The notes: a model not told the origin generated them from the sequence alone. Shown: positions 1 to 5,294, numbered from the stretch's first letter. The stretch is DNA of 5,891 bases from Deltaproteobacteria bacterium (GCA_023250585.1 JAHFAK010000123.1:1-5891); one strand, 5' to 3'. Program-made: numbers and translations.

Positions 1-401
1 CAATTGGATCGGGAAAATTTTTTGGAAAAGGATTTTTATCCGGCACACAATCAAAACTCGAATTCGTGCCAAAACAGCATACGGACTTTATCTTTTCTGT
101 GTTTGCCGAAGAATGGGGATTTATAGGCACTTTTGTAGTTATTATGCTCTTTTTCCTGCTTGTTGTTGCTGGCTTTGGTGTTGCGGCTCGTGCGCGAGAT
201 AAATTTGGTTCCATCCTTGCATGTGGTATTACGTGTATGCTCTTTGCTCAAATCTTTGTTAATATTGGAATGGAGCTTGATATTCTTCCCGTTGTTGGCG
301 TTACGTTACCATTTTTTAGTTATGGCGGATCTTCGCTCATTATCAGTATGTTTGGTGTAGGATTACTTCTCAATATCAATATGCGAAGGCATATATTTTA
401 G
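1..401 (+). CDS. rodA: RodA, elongasome peptidoglycan glycosyltransferase (SEDS family), 3' part
   Basis: This is the C-terminal 132 residues of a SEDS protein; the 5' end lies outside the window and the reading frame is open from base 3. RodA polymerises lipid II into glycan strands with a class B PBP in the MreB elongation complex of the inner membrane. The visible segments are GSGKFFGKGFLSGTQS, then PKQHTDFIFSVFAEEWGFIG, two hydrophobic membrane spans, and the family's C-terminal signature NIGMELDILPVVGVTLPFFS followed by YGGSS. The HTDFIF and LPVVG wording fits RodA better than FtsW. The C-terminus (NMRRHIF) is of normal length. An ATG/GTG start near base 66 would be artificial because strong family similarity continues upstream. 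The TAG stop at 399-401 shares its last base with the palindromic element that follows. RodA versus a divergent FtsW is the only real ambiguity. Confidence 0.93.
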   Translation, partial: IGSGKFFGKGFLSGTQSKLEFVPKQHTDFIFSVFAEEWGFIGTFVVIMLFFLLVVAGFGVAARARDKFGSILACGITCMLFAQIFVNIGMELDILPVVGVTLPFFSYGGSSLIISMFGVGLLLNINMRRHIF

Positions 402-525
402 GGAACCTCTAGAAAGGCCCATCTGTGTCGTTGCACACAAGAGTCACAATCCTCACATACTATCTGAGTATGCTCCGGTTGTGACTTTGCGTGCGCCTTA
501 CATCTGCACCTTTCTAGAGGTTCCC
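401..525. repeat. 125-bp structured palindromic element, copy 1
   Basis: The element begins on the G of the rodA stop codon and has a three-part fold. The outer stem is a perfect 17 bp (401-417 with 509-525, GGGAACCTCTAGAAAGG and its complement). The middle stem is about 15 bp (433-449 with 479-494), with one bulged G at 441 and one A-C mismatch. The tip is a 6-bp stem (456-461 with 467-472) closed by a 5-base loop. Between the stems lie motifs also present in copy 2: CATCT, TCGTTG, AATCCTCA, CTCCGG, CGCCTT and ATCTG. It separates convergent genes (rodA and the pseudouridine synthase), so it could block or end transcription from both sides, but no U-run follows the stem in either direction. 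No transposase is nearby. A short extension of the outer stem into flanking bases (394-400 with 526-532, one G-T pair) is visible here but not in copy 2. Confidence 0.9.
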
Positions 526-551
526 TGAAATACGAGTTTTTCAGAGAGTCC

Positions 552-1259
552 TTAAAATCTTGATTCAATATCTTTTTTTTGTAGGTAAATATATTGGCCA
601 GGCTTTAGCGTAGGAAAGCTTAAAGATCCTATTTTCATTCTTTGAATGTCTGCTACAAATATCTTTAATTCTTTGAGCATTCGTTTAATTTGATGATTTC
701 TTCCTGAGACAATCGACAAGCTAATCCAAGAATTTTTTTGTAAAGTTTTTAATGTTTTTATATGATAGGCTTGACAGAGAATGCCATCGAGAATGATTCC
801 TTTTTGAAGGCGTTCTTTATCTTTGGTAGTAAGAATTTTATTAATTTTAACGTGATAGGTTTTTTGAATGTTGCTTTTGGGATGGCTAATCTTTTGAGTA
901 AAATGGCCATCATTAGTGAGAATAACAAGCCCAGATGAATTGAAATCAAGACGCCCTATTGTAAAAAGTTTTTTGTTATGCATTTTGAGTAGATCAAAAA
1001 CAGTAGGACGCCCTGCAGGATCGTTATGAGTGCATAAATATCCTTTTGGTTTATGTAAAATGATATAAATAAACTGTTCTTTAAAAGAAATTAATTTTTT
1101 GTTAATTTTAATATGATCTTTGGTAGGATCTACTTCTTGACTATACGAAGTTGCAATCGTGCCATTTATGGTCACTCTTTGTGAATTAATTAATTCGCAA
1201 GCATCTCTGCGAGAAATATTTTCCGACTGAGTGAGTATATGTAATAATTTATACTTAAT
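552..1259 (-). CDS. rluB: RsuA/RluB-family 16S/23S rRNA pseudouridine synthase with S4 domain (probable ATT start)
   Basis: The product converts a specific rRNA uridine to pseudouridine. The catalytic block [17 protein letters not shown] contains the conserved Asp. It is preceded by [20 protein letters not shown] and followed by [10 protein letters not shown], all typical of the RluB/RsuA group. The first canonical start is a GTG at 1175 (207 aa), but it begins inside the S4 RNA-binding domain. Upstream in frame, with no stop until 1284-1286, lies [20 protein letters not shown] then [13 protein letters not shown], a clear S4 motif. No ATG, GTG or TTG exists in that stretch. The ATT at 1257-1259 overlaps the rpoZ stop (sequence GATTAAG) and gives 235 aa, a normal family length, so I propose coupled initiation there. 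A sequencing error or an S4-truncated protein from 1175 are the alternatives. It is the last gene of the fmdB-rpoZ-rluB operon. Assignment to RluB rather than RsuA/RluE/RluF rests on the [12 protein letters not shown] wording. Confidence 0.87.
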   Translation of the reverse strand: MKYKLLHILTQSENISRRDACELINSQRVTINGTIATSYSQEVDPTKDHIKINKKLISFKEQFIYIILHKPKGYLCTHNDPAGRPTVFDLLKMHNKKLFTIGRLDFNSSGLVILTNDGHFTQKISHPKSNIQKTYHVKINKILTTKDKERLQKGIILDGILCQAYHIKTLKTLQKNSWISLSIVSGRNHQIKRMLKELKIFVADIQRMKIGSLSFPTLKPGQYIYLQKKDIESRF

Positions 1260-1458
1260 CTTTGTCTTCTTTGGTTTTTGGTTTTACAACGCCAGCCGCA
1301 ATTTCTCGGAGTGCGATGACGAGAGGTTTATTCTTGTCAGCTTTAACTAATGGCTGGGCTCCATTAATCAGCTGACGAGCTCGTTGAGCAGCTAATAAAA
1401 CAAGTGAAAAACGGTTGGGAACTTTTTCTAAACAATCTTCAACGGTTATTCGTGCCAT
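1255..1458 (-). CDS. rpoZ: DNA-directed RNA polymerase omega subunit
   Basis: This 67-aa protein is the small omega subunit, which helps fold and assemble the beta' subunit of RNA polymerase. It shows the family core almost unbroken: [20 protein letters not shown], then [18 protein letters not shown], then [16 protein letters not shown]. The N-terminus is very close to the proteobacterial form, while the C-terminal tail is short (KPKTKEDKD), as in many small or early-branching genomes. The start is well supported by an AGGAG Shine-Dalgarno 8 bases upstream of the ATG. It sits 17 bases after the FmdB-like gene, and its TAA stop overlaps the proposed ATT start of the pseudouridine synthase. Confidence 0.95.
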   Translation of the reverse strand: MARITVEDCLEKVPNRFSLVLLAAQRARQLINGAQPLVKADKNKPLVIALREIAAGVVKPKTKEDKD

Positions 1459-1475
1459 ATTGTAATCTCCTAAAA

Positions 1476-1730
1476 TTAAGCTACATTTTCGTTTTTACAT
1501 TTAGTTTCACAAGCTGCCGGTGTATCACAGGCGCTTGTTGATTTTTCTTTATTTGTTTTAGCATAGTCAGTTACATACCAACCGGATCCTTTAAGCTGAA
1601 AACTCGATTGGGAGATGAGTTTTTTAACTTTACTATCACAATGAATACAAGTAATTGGACCTTTTTCCCCTATTTTTTGAAGTAACTCAAAACTATGTCC
1701 ATTGCTGCATTCATATTCATATATTGGCAT
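1476..1730 (-). CDS. FmdB-family zinc-ribbon protein
   Basis: This 84-aa protein has the FmdB/CxxC_CxxC_SSSS layout: N-terminus [16 protein letters not shown], a CIHC knuckle, then [17 protein letters not shown]. Members are predicted zinc-ribbon proteins; the name comes from a formamidase gene-cluster regulator, and no biochemical role is secure. The first knuckle reads C-S-N-G-H, with a single Cys and a His in place of the usual CxxCGH, so zinc ligation may be Cys/His or altered. The tail is Cys-rich ([18 protein letters not shown]). I chose the ATG at 1728-1730 over an in-frame GTG at 1734-1736. The GAGG at 1739-1742 lies 8 bases before this ATG but only 2 before the GTG, and MPIYEY is the usual N-terminus. 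It leads the fmdB-rpoZ-rluB operon, with a strong promoter at 1762-1791. Confidence 0.88.
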   Translation of the reverse strand: MPIYEYECSNGHSFELLQKIGEKGPITCIHCDSKVKKLISQSSFQLKGSGWYVTDYAKTNKEKSTSACDTPAACETKCKNENVA

Positions 1731-1756
1731 ATTCACGACCTCGTAAAATTGCAGGA

Positions 1757-1776
1757 TAATTATTAAATAATAATTA
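1757..1776. promoter_or_regulatory. 20-bp perfect AT palindrome over the -10 box
   Basis: TAATTATTA-AA-TAATAATTA is a perfect inverted repeat with 9-base arms. It covers the -10 region and downstream spacer of the operon promoter, the position expected for a repressor site. Pure AT composition in an AT-rich intergenic region makes chance symmetry more likely than usual, so the operator role is only a suggestion. Confidence 0.35.
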
Positions 1777-1791
1777 AGCGCCTATTGTCAA
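1762..1791 (-). promoter_or_regulatory. Sigma70-type promoter for the fmdB-rpoZ-rluB operon
   Basis: On the minus strand, a perfect -35 box TTGACA (1791-1786) is followed by an 18-base spacer and a -10 box TTTAAT (1767-1762, five of six consensus positions). Predicted initiation near 1755 leaves a leader of roughly 25 bases before the fmdB ATG at 1730, with the GAGG ribosome site inside it. The -10 lies within a 20-base AT palindrome at 1757-1776, which could be an operator or simply AT-rich sequence. Confidence 0.7.
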
Positions 1792-1838
1792 GAAATTAAT
1801 GCATTATTTCAATTGTATTGGATTAATTTATCTGGTTC

Positions 1839-1867
1839 TTGACGTATGTATCAGTATATGAGATAGG
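1839..1867 (+). promoter_or_regulatory. Weak candidate promoter for the lipoprotein operon
   Basis: TTGACG (1839-1844, five of six) is followed after 17 bases by GATAGG (1862-1867, three of six). It lies in the divergent intergenic region 1731-1901 and would give a short leader before the ATG at 1902. The -35 is good and the -10 is poor. The same TTG could be read as an upstream start for the lipoprotein gene, but it has no ribosome site and would bury the signal peptide. Confidence 0.35.
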
Positions 1868-1901
1868 TTATAGCTTATCATTAATAAAAAATAGTTATAG
1901 A

Positions 1902-2903
1902 ATGAAACTACTAAAACTCTCTTTTTTAAGTATACTAATTCTTTTTTGTGGATGTACTGCAATAAAAAGAAATAAAATTAAAATTCCTCCTAAACCTTTA
2001 TGGATAGCTGATTTATCTAACACTCCTTATGGAAGCGGCAAATATTTCAGCCGGGTAGTAAAAATAACGAGCAAGCAGCCTACCGATGAAAGTATGTTGG
2101 ATGCTGAAAAATATGCCAGAAATCTTCTTATTGAAAATATTATGGAAGAGAGTGATGAACCTGTTCCGAATGGGGACACTTTCCTTTCATTAGAAAAAGA
2201 ACTTCCGATGCTTGATATACGGGAGTATTTTTATGATCAAGAAGCATCTGCGCTCTATATTCTCGTAGCGTTTAATAAAAGTAATTTGAAAGAATATTTA
2301 TTGACTAAACTTCATGATGCCCAAGAACTCGTACAAAATAGTATTGTCCTGGCGGAAGGTTTCAAAAAAGAAAAGGATTACACGAAAGCTATTATTAGTT
2401 ACCTAGAAGCTTTATCAGTTTTGGACTATTCTGCTACAAAGAAATATCTGTATCAAAAAATTGAGAATGATTCTTCATCCGATGGTATCACTGCCGCTCA
2501 GATTGAAGCAGAAATTCAAACAATCATTCTTAACATTCGAATCGATATTGTTTCTGGAAATAATCAAAGAGCGATTATTGATAGACCTTTAAATGAGCCA
2601 ATCAAACTTTTAGTATATTTTTCCTATGATGGATTAAAAAGTCCTTTAAAAAATTTTCCTATAAAGGTTAACTTGCTCACGGCAAATGCAGTCGTACAAG
2701 GGGTTTTATCGACCGATGAAAATGGCTTTATTGAGTTTTCGGTAACCAAAGTATTTAATACTCAGCATGCAAGTAATATTATTGAAGTACTTCTTGATTT
2801 TGAGCAGTTTATTGGAGACACGAAAAAATTGATTCCAGTTAAGACAAATGTTATATATGAAATATCTTCTCAAGACCAACCAGAGAGAGATACGCATGGG
2901 TAA
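1902..2903 (+). CDS. Multi-module lipoprotein: LPP20-like domain, helical repeat, Ig-like domain
   Basis: This is a predicted 333-aa lipoprotein. The N-terminus MKLLKLSFLSILILFCGC is a signal peptide with lipobox-type FCGC and lipid-bearing Cys18. Residues about 30-140 resemble the LPP20/LpoB-like fold in a diverged form: PPKPLWIADL, then AEKYARNLLIENIM, then REYFYDQEASALYILVAF. Residues about 145-185 form a TPR-like helical hairpin (AEGFKKEKDYTKAIISYLEA). Residues about 230-320 look beta-rich, with a carboxypeptidase-regulatory or Ig-like signature (GVLSTDENGFIEFSV). I start it at the internal ATG because this puts the signal peptide at the N-terminus. An in-frame TTG at 1839 would add 21 residues and hide it. 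There is no clear Shine-Dalgarno. The stop overlaps the ribosome site of the next lipoprotein gene, implying coupled expression. I recognise no named family for the whole protein; an envelope or peptidoglycan role is inferred from the fold and neighbours. Confidence 0.82.
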   Translation: MKLLKLSFLSILILFCGCTAIKRNKIKIPPKPLWIADLSNTPYGSGKYFSRVVKITSKQPTDESMLDAEKYARNLLIENIMEESDEPVPNGDTFLSLEKELPMLDIREYFYDQEASALYILVAFNKSNLKEYLLTKLHDAQELVQNSIVLAEGFKKEKDYTKAIISYLEALSVLDYSATKKYLYQKIENDSSSDGITAAQIEAEIQTIILNIRIDIVSGNNQRAIIDRPLNEPIKLLVYFSYDGLKSPLKNFPIKVNLLTANAVVQGVLSTDENGFIEFSVTKVFNTQHASNIIEVLLDFEQFIGDTKKLIPVKTNVIYEISSQDQPERDTHG

Positions 2904-2910
2904 AGGAGGT
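2902..2910 (+). promoter_or_regulatory. Consensus Shine-Dalgarno overlapping upstream stop; fixes the LPP20 start
   Basis: AAAGGAGGT overlaps the TAA stop (2901-2903) of the preceding gene. GGAGG (2905-2909) lies 7 bases from the ATG at 2917 but 1 base from the ATG at 2911. The 2917 ATG is therefore the likely start, and ribosomes finishing the first gene are placed to reinitiate. Confidence 0.8.
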
Positions 2911-2916
2911 ATGTCT

Positions 2917-3501
2917 ATGCAACGGAATTTTTTATTAAGAATTAGTTTATTATCGTTTCTTCTCGTTCTTTCATGTGGTGGCAAAAAAGAAATCTATAAA
3001 ACAGGCGGAAACCCTCCTGCATGGGTAACCAAAGGAAGCGGAGCTTTTGATACCGGAAAAACAAAAGTTATATATGGAGTAGGTGTGATCAGTAAGGATC
3101 CCAATCCCATGCTTGAACGAAAAGCGGCATCAAATCGTGCCCTCGCTGAAATTGCAACAACGCTTAATACACAGGTTGCAAGTCTTATGAAGGATTTTAT
3201 GGAGTCTCATAAGGATTATACTAATCTTGAAGCAAGTGGATCAGTTGAATTTGTTTCCAATATTTCAAAAACCGTTACCGATGCGAATTTGGTCGGAGCT
3301 CAAATCATTGATTTTTGGCGAGATGATTCGGGAAATCTTTATGCGTTAGCTTCTCTTTCCTATGATAGTGTTATTCAATCACTCAAAGATAAGGTTAAAG
3401 AAGCTCAAGACAAACAGGCGGTTTTCTTAAAAACAAAAGCCGACGAAGCAATGCAGGAACTCAATAAAGAACTTGATCATAAAAAACCCGCTACATTATA
3501 G
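2917..3501 (+). CDS. LPP20-family lipoprotein
   Basis: This 194-aa lipoprotein has signal peptide MQRNFLLRISLLSFLLVLSC with lipobox VLSC and lipidated Cys20. The mature part shows the LPP20 family order: PPAWV near residues 33-37, VIYGVGVIS at 51-59, ERKAASNRALAEIATTL at 67-83, a serine/valine-rich strand pair SGSVEFVSNISKTV, and the closing block GAQIIDFWRDDSGNLYALAS. A charged, probably coiled-coil tail follows (about 155-188). LPP20 proteins are surface or periplasmic lipoproteins related in fold to LpoB-type regulators; the function here is unknown. It is coupled to the upstream lipoprotein gene, which appears to carry a diverged copy of the same domain, so the two may pair or have arisen by duplication. 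The TAG stop shares its last base with the second palindromic element. Confidence 0.86.
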   Translation: MQRNFLLRISLLSFLLVLSCGGKKEIYKTGGNPPAWVTKGSGAFDTGKTKVIYGVGVISKDPNPMLERKAASNRALAEIATTLNTQVASLMKDFMESHKDYTNLEASGSVEFVSNISKTVTDANLVGAQIIDFWRDDSGNLYALASLSYDSVIQSLKDKVKEAQDKQAVFLKTKADEAMQELNKELDHKKPATL

Positions 3502-3625
3502 GGAACCTCTAAAAACTAGCCATCTACTTCGTTGTCCACAAATTCGTAATCCTCACGTATTACCATATACGCTCCGGTTTCGAATTTGTGGACGCCTTGT
3601 ATCTGGGCATTTTTTAGAGGTTCCC
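3501..3625. repeat. 125-bp structured palindromic element, copy 2
   Basis: This copy has exactly the same length as copy 1 (401-525) and also begins on the G of a TAG stop codon. The outer stem is 15 bp perfect (GGGAACCTCTAAAAA at 3501-3515 with 3611-3625), the middle stem 13 bp perfect (3534-3546 with 3581-3593), and the tip stem 5 bp (3556-3560 with 3567-3571) with a 6-base loop. The middle and tip stems differ in sequence from copy 1 yet pair fully. The loop motifs CATCT, TCGTTG, AATCCTCA, CTCCGG, CGCCTT and ATCTG are identical. It separates two co-directional genes, the LPP20 lipoprotein and the wall hydrolase, and leaves only about 31 bases before the hydrolase start. The hydrolase is therefore either read through it or transcribed from a start within it. 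Confidence 0.9.
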
Positions 3626-3642
3626 AAAAAAACATAGTTATC

Positions 3643-3648
3643 GAGGTG
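3643..3648 (+). promoter_or_regulatory. Ribosome binding site supporting a TTG start
   Basis: GAGGTG lies 8 bases before the TTG at 3657, and no ATG or GTG is available nearby in frame. This site and the hydrophobic N-terminus it exposes decide the start of the wall hydrolase gene. Confidence 0.65.
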
Positions 3649-3656
3649 CCCTATAA

Positions 3657-4262
3657 TTGAATTACCGAACACCAATAATTTTTATCATTACACTTTTAAG
3701 CATCGGCTTTATCTTTAAAAAAAATCCTGCGAATAGTGAAAAAAATTTACTTTCCCGCCTTGTCTTTCATGAAGCTTCGGGCTTAGATGTTACTCAATTA
3801 GAACGTGAAGCCATTGTGTGGGTTATTTTCAACCGACTCAAATCACATTCATTTGGTAATTCCATTACGTCAATCATTTTTGAAAAAAGCCAATTTAGCG
3901 GGGTTATAGAAGATAAAAATTGGCTGAAAGAGAAACGACCTCCTCAAAGTAAATGGGAACGCTCATTTAATATTAAAAGAGTAGATGCGCAGGAAAAAAA
4001 TGAATTTTTTAAAGCACAAAGAGCAGTTGAAACGGTTTTAAACAAAAAACAATTTCATAAAGATCCAACTCAAGGCGCTGTTTTTTTTCATAGTCCACGC
4101 TCAAGAGAATATTCTGATAATGAATGTAATCGCAAAGATCCTTTGCTGAAAGCTCCCGGATGGCTTTGTAGAGAACTGCTTAAAGGAACTCTAGAAGAAG
4201 TTATTATTGAAGGAGTTACTCCGAATACATTCCGATTTTATCGCCACATTCATTCCAAATAA
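3657..4262 (+). CDS. SleB/Hydrolase_2-type cell wall hydrolase
   Basis: This is a predicted 201-aa membrane-anchored or exported peptidoglycan hydrolase. Residues 5-20 (TPIIFIITLLSIGFIF) form an N-terminal hydrophobic anchor or uncleaved signal. The SleB/CwlJ-type domain follows: RLVFHEASGLD with the probable catalytic Glu39, EREAIVWVIFNRLKS with the conserved NR, SITSIIFEKSQFSGV, and the closing GAVFFHSP. Family members cleave glycan strands, best known in spore cortex lysis, but the domain is widespread in non-sporulating Gram-negatives. It starts with TTG behind GAGGTG. It lies 31 bases after palindromic element copy 2, which sets it apart from the lipoprotein genes upstream, and its 3' end overlaps the convergent methyltransferase gene by 13 bases. 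The substrate bond is not deducible from sequence alone. Confidence 0.82.
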   Translation: MNYRTPIIFIITLLSIGFIFKKNPANSEKNLLSRLVFHEASGLDVTQLEREAIVWVIFNRLKSHSFGNSITSIIFEKSQFSGVIEDKNWLKEKRPPQSKWERSFNIKRVDAQEKNEFFKAQRAVETVLNKKQFHKDPTQGAVFFHSPRSREYSDNECNRKDPLLKAPGWLCRELLKGTLEEVIIEGVTPNTFRFYRHIHSK

Positions 4263-4906
4263 ATTTTACATCCAGGGTTACCATTGTAAATCGCTTTAAC
4301 TAAAACGAAAATTGCTTCATGTTTATGTAAAATAAGTTTAATTTTTTTTGGTTCAAGCGCATATGCCCTTAAAGTAGAGATGAGATCGACCATTCGTTCT
4401 ACATTATAAATAATATAAAAAGCCCCTTTATTTTTTAAAAAACGTTTTGCTGCTTTTACAACGTCGTCTAACGTTGCAGTAATTTCATGCCGAGCGAGGG
4501 CTTTTTCTTCCAATGGATTAATTCTTCCGCTCTTCCATTTTCTATACGGAGGATTTGCCACAACAATATCAAATTCTCTACGAAGCTTTAGCGTTCGAAA
4601 ATCCCTTTGAATGAATTCGACGACTTTTTCTAAGTTATTCATCTGAATATTTCGTAAAGCAAGATCATGATAGGTTTTTTGAAGCTCAATACCGGTGATA
4701 TGCACGCCTGTATGTTTGGTAGCAAGAAGCAGTGAGATAATACCAGAACCTGACCCAAGCTCAAGAATATTAGCATCTTTTGGCACTTCGACAAAATGAG
4801 CCAGATATGTAGAATCACACGTAAAGCGATAGCCCTTCTTTTTTTGAATAATAGCTAAGTCTGTATGAAGTATTCTATCGAGTGTTTCTGTCAGAGGGTT
4901 ATGCAT
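4250..4906 (-). CDS. trmN6: TrmN6-like tRNA1(Val) (adenine37-N6)-methyltransferase
   Basis: This 218-aa class I SAM-dependent methyltransferase shows the TrmN6/YfiC order. The N-terminal substrate segment is LAIIQKKKGYRFTCDSTYLA. Motif I is ILELGSGSGI (47-56), the acidic ribose-binding residue is Glu74 (GIELQ), and RDF follows at 101-103. The catalytic NPPY at 118-121 is typical of enzymes that methylate exocyclic amines of adenine. The downstream ARHEITATLDDVVKAAKRFL matches the family. The E. coli homologue methylates A37 of tRNA(Val). Length is near normal though slightly short. The start is one base after the antitoxin stop (TAG-A-ATG) and has no Shine-Dalgarno of its own, so translation is probably coupled. 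The 3' end overlaps the convergent wall hydrolase gene. Exact substrate is inferred by family only; related HemK-like or rRNA enzymes are less likely given the N-terminal segment. Confidence 0.85.
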   Translation of the reverse strand: MHNPLTETLDRILHTDLAIIQKKKGYRFTCDSTYLAHFVEVPKDANILELGSGSGIISLLLATKHTGVHITGIELQKTYHDLALRNIQMNNLEKVVEFIQRDFRTLKLRREFDIVVANPPYRKWKSGRINPLEEKALARHEITATLDDVVKAAKRFLKNKGAFYIIYNVERMVDLISTLRAYALEPKKIKLILHKHEAIFVLVKAIYNGNPGCKIYLE

Positions 4907-4907
4907 T

Positions 4908-5294
4908 CTAGAGAAATACTTTATAATGTATATCCAAAACGCGTGCTAAACGTTGTGCCATTTTTTTACCAATAGGGCGCTTTCCTTTTTCCATTTTAGA
5001 GAGATTAGAAACATCAATGTTAAGCTTCGCTGCTAATTCCTTCTGGCTCAAGCTGAGTCTTTTACGTGCTCCTCGAAGGGCAATTCCCTGTTTCGTAAAC
5101 TTAGATATTCTTTCCTTTGCAATTTCCTCCCAGGAAATTTGTGAGGAAGAGGTATCAAAGCTAAATTCACGTAGAAGGTTAAGAACTAACTTAAGCCGAT
5201 TTTCAGCAACTACAAAGCTTTCGTTGAATTTTTCCGTGTGCAGGTAAATTTCTGCATCTACTTTAATAGGGTGCTTTTTCATGTGTACCGACAT
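4908..5294 (-). CDS. higA: XRE-family antitoxin (HigA-like)
   Basis: This 128-aa protein has a C-terminal Cro/C1-type helix-turn-helix: GARKRLSLSQKELAAKLNID then VSNLSKMEKGKRPIGKKMAQ, with SQKELAAKLNIDVSNLSKME (83-102) as helices 2-3. The first about 65 residues are a separate, mostly helical region without a recognised motif, probably the toxin-binding part. It overlaps the end of the toxin gene by 32 bases, the toxin-first order of HigBA/RelE-XRE systems. It should neutralise the toxin and repress the operon. I start it at the ATG at 5292-5294 because GGAGG (5301-5305 on the plus strand as CCTCC) lies 6 bases upstream. An upstream in-frame start at 5348 would add 18 residues inside the toxin gene. 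The HTH sits at the extreme C-terminus (ending HYKVFL), so DNA binding and toxin binding are in the reverse order to MqsA-like antitoxins. Confidence 0.85.
   Translation of the reverse strand: MSVHMKKHPIKVDAEIYLHTEKFNESFVVAENRLKLVLNLLREFSFDTSSSQISWEEIAKERISKFTKQGIALRGARKRLSLSQKELAAKLNIDVSNLSKMEKGKRPIGKKMAQRLARVLDIHYKVFL

Noticed and set aside
51-251. Minus-strand ORF of 66 codons opposite rodA
   Set aside because: It is antisense to a conserved SEDS coding region, with composition expected of a shadow frame.
401-525. Element as an ordinary rho-independent terminator pair
   Set aside because: No U-run follows the outer stem on either strand at either copy, and 125 bp with conserved internal motifs is far more complex than an intrinsic terminator. 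A termination effect is possible but is not what the sequence encodes.
1255-1300. Programmed frameshift fusing omega to the pseudouridine synthase
   Set aside because: A slip on the A-run near 1278 would need a +1 or -2 shift, there is no recognisable slippery site for a normal -1 event, and omega already has a natural C-terminus. An ATT start is simpler.
2706-2984. Minus-strand ORF of 92 codons across the lipoprotein junction
   Set aside because: It is antisense to two well-supported coding sequences and has no protein-family features or ribosome site.
3501-3625. Integron attC site at the 3' end of a gene cassette
   Set aside because: Length, palindromy and position at a gene end are suggestive, and AAC/GTT triplets occur in the ends. 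However, GGGAACC does not match the RYYYAAC/GTTRRRY boxes, and the genes carrying it (rodA, a lipoprotein) are core, not cassettes.
401-3625. CRISPR repeats
   Set aside because: Only two copies about 3 kb apart, with genes between them and no spacers or cas genes.
5017-5247. Plus-strand ORF of 76 codons antisense to the antitoxin gene
   Set aside because: The opposite strand encodes a clear helix-turn-helix protein; this frame is its shadow with no recognisable features.
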